From Alcaligenaceae bacterium (GTDB lineage: Bacteria > Pseudomonadota > Gammaproteobacteria > Burkholderiales > Burkholderiaceae), in the NCBI GenBank assembly GCA_947372575.1, contig CANBUF010000055.1:1-8986 (forward strand): DNA of 8,986 bases, written 5' to 3'. Positions 7,830 to 8,986 of this stretch are shown here, piece by piece. Both the position numbers and the translations under genes were made by a program. How positions within the stretch are numbered: the first letter of the stretch is position 1; every line of letters begins with the position of its first letter. Under the pieces are notes generated by a model that saw only the letters and a program-made list of their open reading frames with translations, was not told the origin of the DNA and made no database searches.

Positions 7830-8986
7830 GTGAAACCTGCCAGACCCTGGATTGTTCTCGTCGCCACACTAACCGTGCAGGCGCTTGTCGCCATGGCATT
7901 GCTGACGTTGCCGGTCGTCGCCCCAGTCGTGGCCAGAGTGCTCGACATCTCTACAACCTATCTGGGCGCCTATGTGGCGCTCGTCTACTTTGCCGCAATG
8001 CTTGCGAGTTTGCTCGGTGGCGCGGCGGTCAGACGGTGGGGGGCGATCCGCCTGAGCCAGGCTGGACTGATCAGTTCGGGAGTGGGTTTGTGCCTCTGTG
8101 CCATCCCGCATCCGGCTGTCATCGCTCTGGGTGCACTGTTCATTGGCGCAGGCTATGGACCCATTACACCTGCCAGTTCACATTTACTGATTAAAACTAC
8201 GCCGCCCAGCCAGCTGTCCCTGGTGTTCTCGATTAAACAGACAGGCGTGCCACTTGGCGGCATGATTGCGGGTGCTCTGGTGCCTTCTCTTGATCTGCTG
8301 ATTGGATGGCAGACCACGTTTGTGGCGGCCGGGATGGTCTGCTTTCTGTGCGCCTGGTATATACAGTCATTGCGTGCCGGCCTGGATGATGATCGCAATG
8401 CATCCGTCAAGCTTTCTATCGTTGGTAGTTTCGTCAAACCCTTGCGCCTTGTTTTTGGCCATCGCAGTTTGAGAAATCTGTCCTACATGTCTTTTTTGTT
8501 TTCGATGTGCCAGATGTCACTCATGGCTTACCTGGTGACCTTTCTGTTTGAAGACTTGCAGTGGTCAATCGTTGCGGGCGGTGTCGCGCTCACCGTCGCG
8601 CAGGCTGCAGGCGTAAGTGGACGTATTTTCTGGGGCTTTGTGTCCGATCGCTGGCTGGGCGCACTCAAGATGCTGATCGTCATTGCAGTGCTACTGATTG
8701 CGGGTGCGCTGGGTACGTCACTCCTGCGCGCGGACTCGTCACCCTGGTTGCTCTATGGCGTGCTGATCGTGTTTGGTGCCTCGGCAATTGGCTGGAATGG
8801 TGTGTATCTGGCTGAGATTGCTCGCCAGGCACCGGCGGGTCAGGCCAGCATTGCAACGGGCGGGACCTTGTGTATTACGTTTCTCGGCGTAGTGATGGGC
8901 CCACCCTTTTTCGGTATGCTTGCCGGTGCCATCCATAGCTATGGAATGAGTTATGGATTTTTGGCAATACCGGGGCTGATCATTTT
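7830..8986 (+). CDS. MFS transporter, 3'-truncated by window edge
   Basis: A frame open from 7830 to the right edge encodes 385 residues of a hydrophobic major facilitator protein with about 11-12 helices visible. Given a usual length near 400, little is missing. A motif A-like turn between the first helices reads GGAAVRRWGAIRL (63-75). The matching turn in the second half reads GRIFWGFVSDRWLGALK (264-280) with the expected Asp-Arg. SIKQTGVPLGG (134-144) in helix 5 and a charged central loop (about 181-212) are also seen. A TGA at 7824-7826 closes the frame upstream, so GTG 7830 is the earliest start. No Shine-Dalgarno is visible before it. It begins 45 bp after ccsA on the same strand with no strong terminator between, so read-through from the cytochrome genes is possible. 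It is not closely similar to the MFS gene at 484. Substrate unknown. Confidence 0.9.
   Translation, partial: MKPARPWIVLVATLTVQALVAMALLTLPVVAPVVARVLDISTTYLGAYVALVYFAAMLASLLGGAAVRRWGAIRLSQAGLISSGVGLCLCAIPHPAVIALGALFIGAGYGPITPASSHLLIKTTPPSQLSLVFSIKQTGVPLGGMIAGALVPSLDLLIGWQTTFVAAGMVCFLCAWYIQSLRAGLDDDRNASVKLSIVGSFVKPLRLVFGHRSLRNLSYMSFLFSMCQMSLMAYLVTFLFEDLQWSIVAGGVALTVAQAAGVSGRIFWGFVSDRWLGALKMLIVIAVLLIAGALGTSLLRADSSPWLLYGVLIVFGASAIGWNGVYLAEIARQAPAGQASIATGGTLCITFLGVVMGPPFFGMLAGAIHSYGMSYGFLAIPGLII

Overview
The window looks like a chromosomal housekeeping region of a betaproteobacterium, most likely Burkholderiales near the Alcaligenaceae. Supporting this are the protein styles (an EngB beginning MSILHRASF, a ResB of about 700 residues, a dihaem cytochrome c4), System II cytochrome c maturation, and a dsbD / hemB / engB / c4 / resB / ccsA neighbourhood. 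The base composition is moderate rather than very GC-rich. The genus cannot be fixed from the sequence alone. I see no phage, transposon, CRISPR, tRNA or rRNA.

Layout. Bases 1-460 are the C-terminal thioredoxin domain of DsbD (DipZ), cut by the left edge. Bases 484-1695 encode a complete 12-helix MFS transporter on the same strand. It converges, with only 6 bp between stop codons, on a leftward pair: engB (3347 to 2724) followed by hemB (2727 to 1702), joined by an ATGA overlap. A short divergent promoter region (3348-3427) separates engB from a rightward cytochrome c4 gene (3428-4138). A strong intrinsic terminator (4183-4216) follows c4. Next come the two System II haem-lyase genes, resB/ccsB (4230-6359) and ccsA/resC (6453-7784). 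A second MFS transporter starts at 7830 and runs off the right edge. No gene-free stretch exceeds about 100 bp.

How the genes fit together. Most of the window serves haem and cytochrome c. HemB makes porphobilinogen for haem. ResB and CcsA carry haem across the membrane and attach it to CXXCH sites. DsbD delivers electrons to the periplasm so those cysteines are reduced. Cytochrome c4, with two CXXCH motifs, is a likely client. EngB is a ribosome-assembly GTPase coupled to hemB. The two MFS proteins have no visible link to this pathway.

The protein content is ordinary, and I found no convincing new system. The most unusual structure lies between genes. Terminator-like hairpins sit immediately upstream of both resB (13 nt from its start) and ccsA (23 nt from its start), leaving little room for promoters. 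Short exact duplications also fall on several gene ends: a perfect 12-bp tandem repeat over the dsbD stop, short repeats at the resB start and stop, and a 12-bp direct repeat over the ccsA stop.
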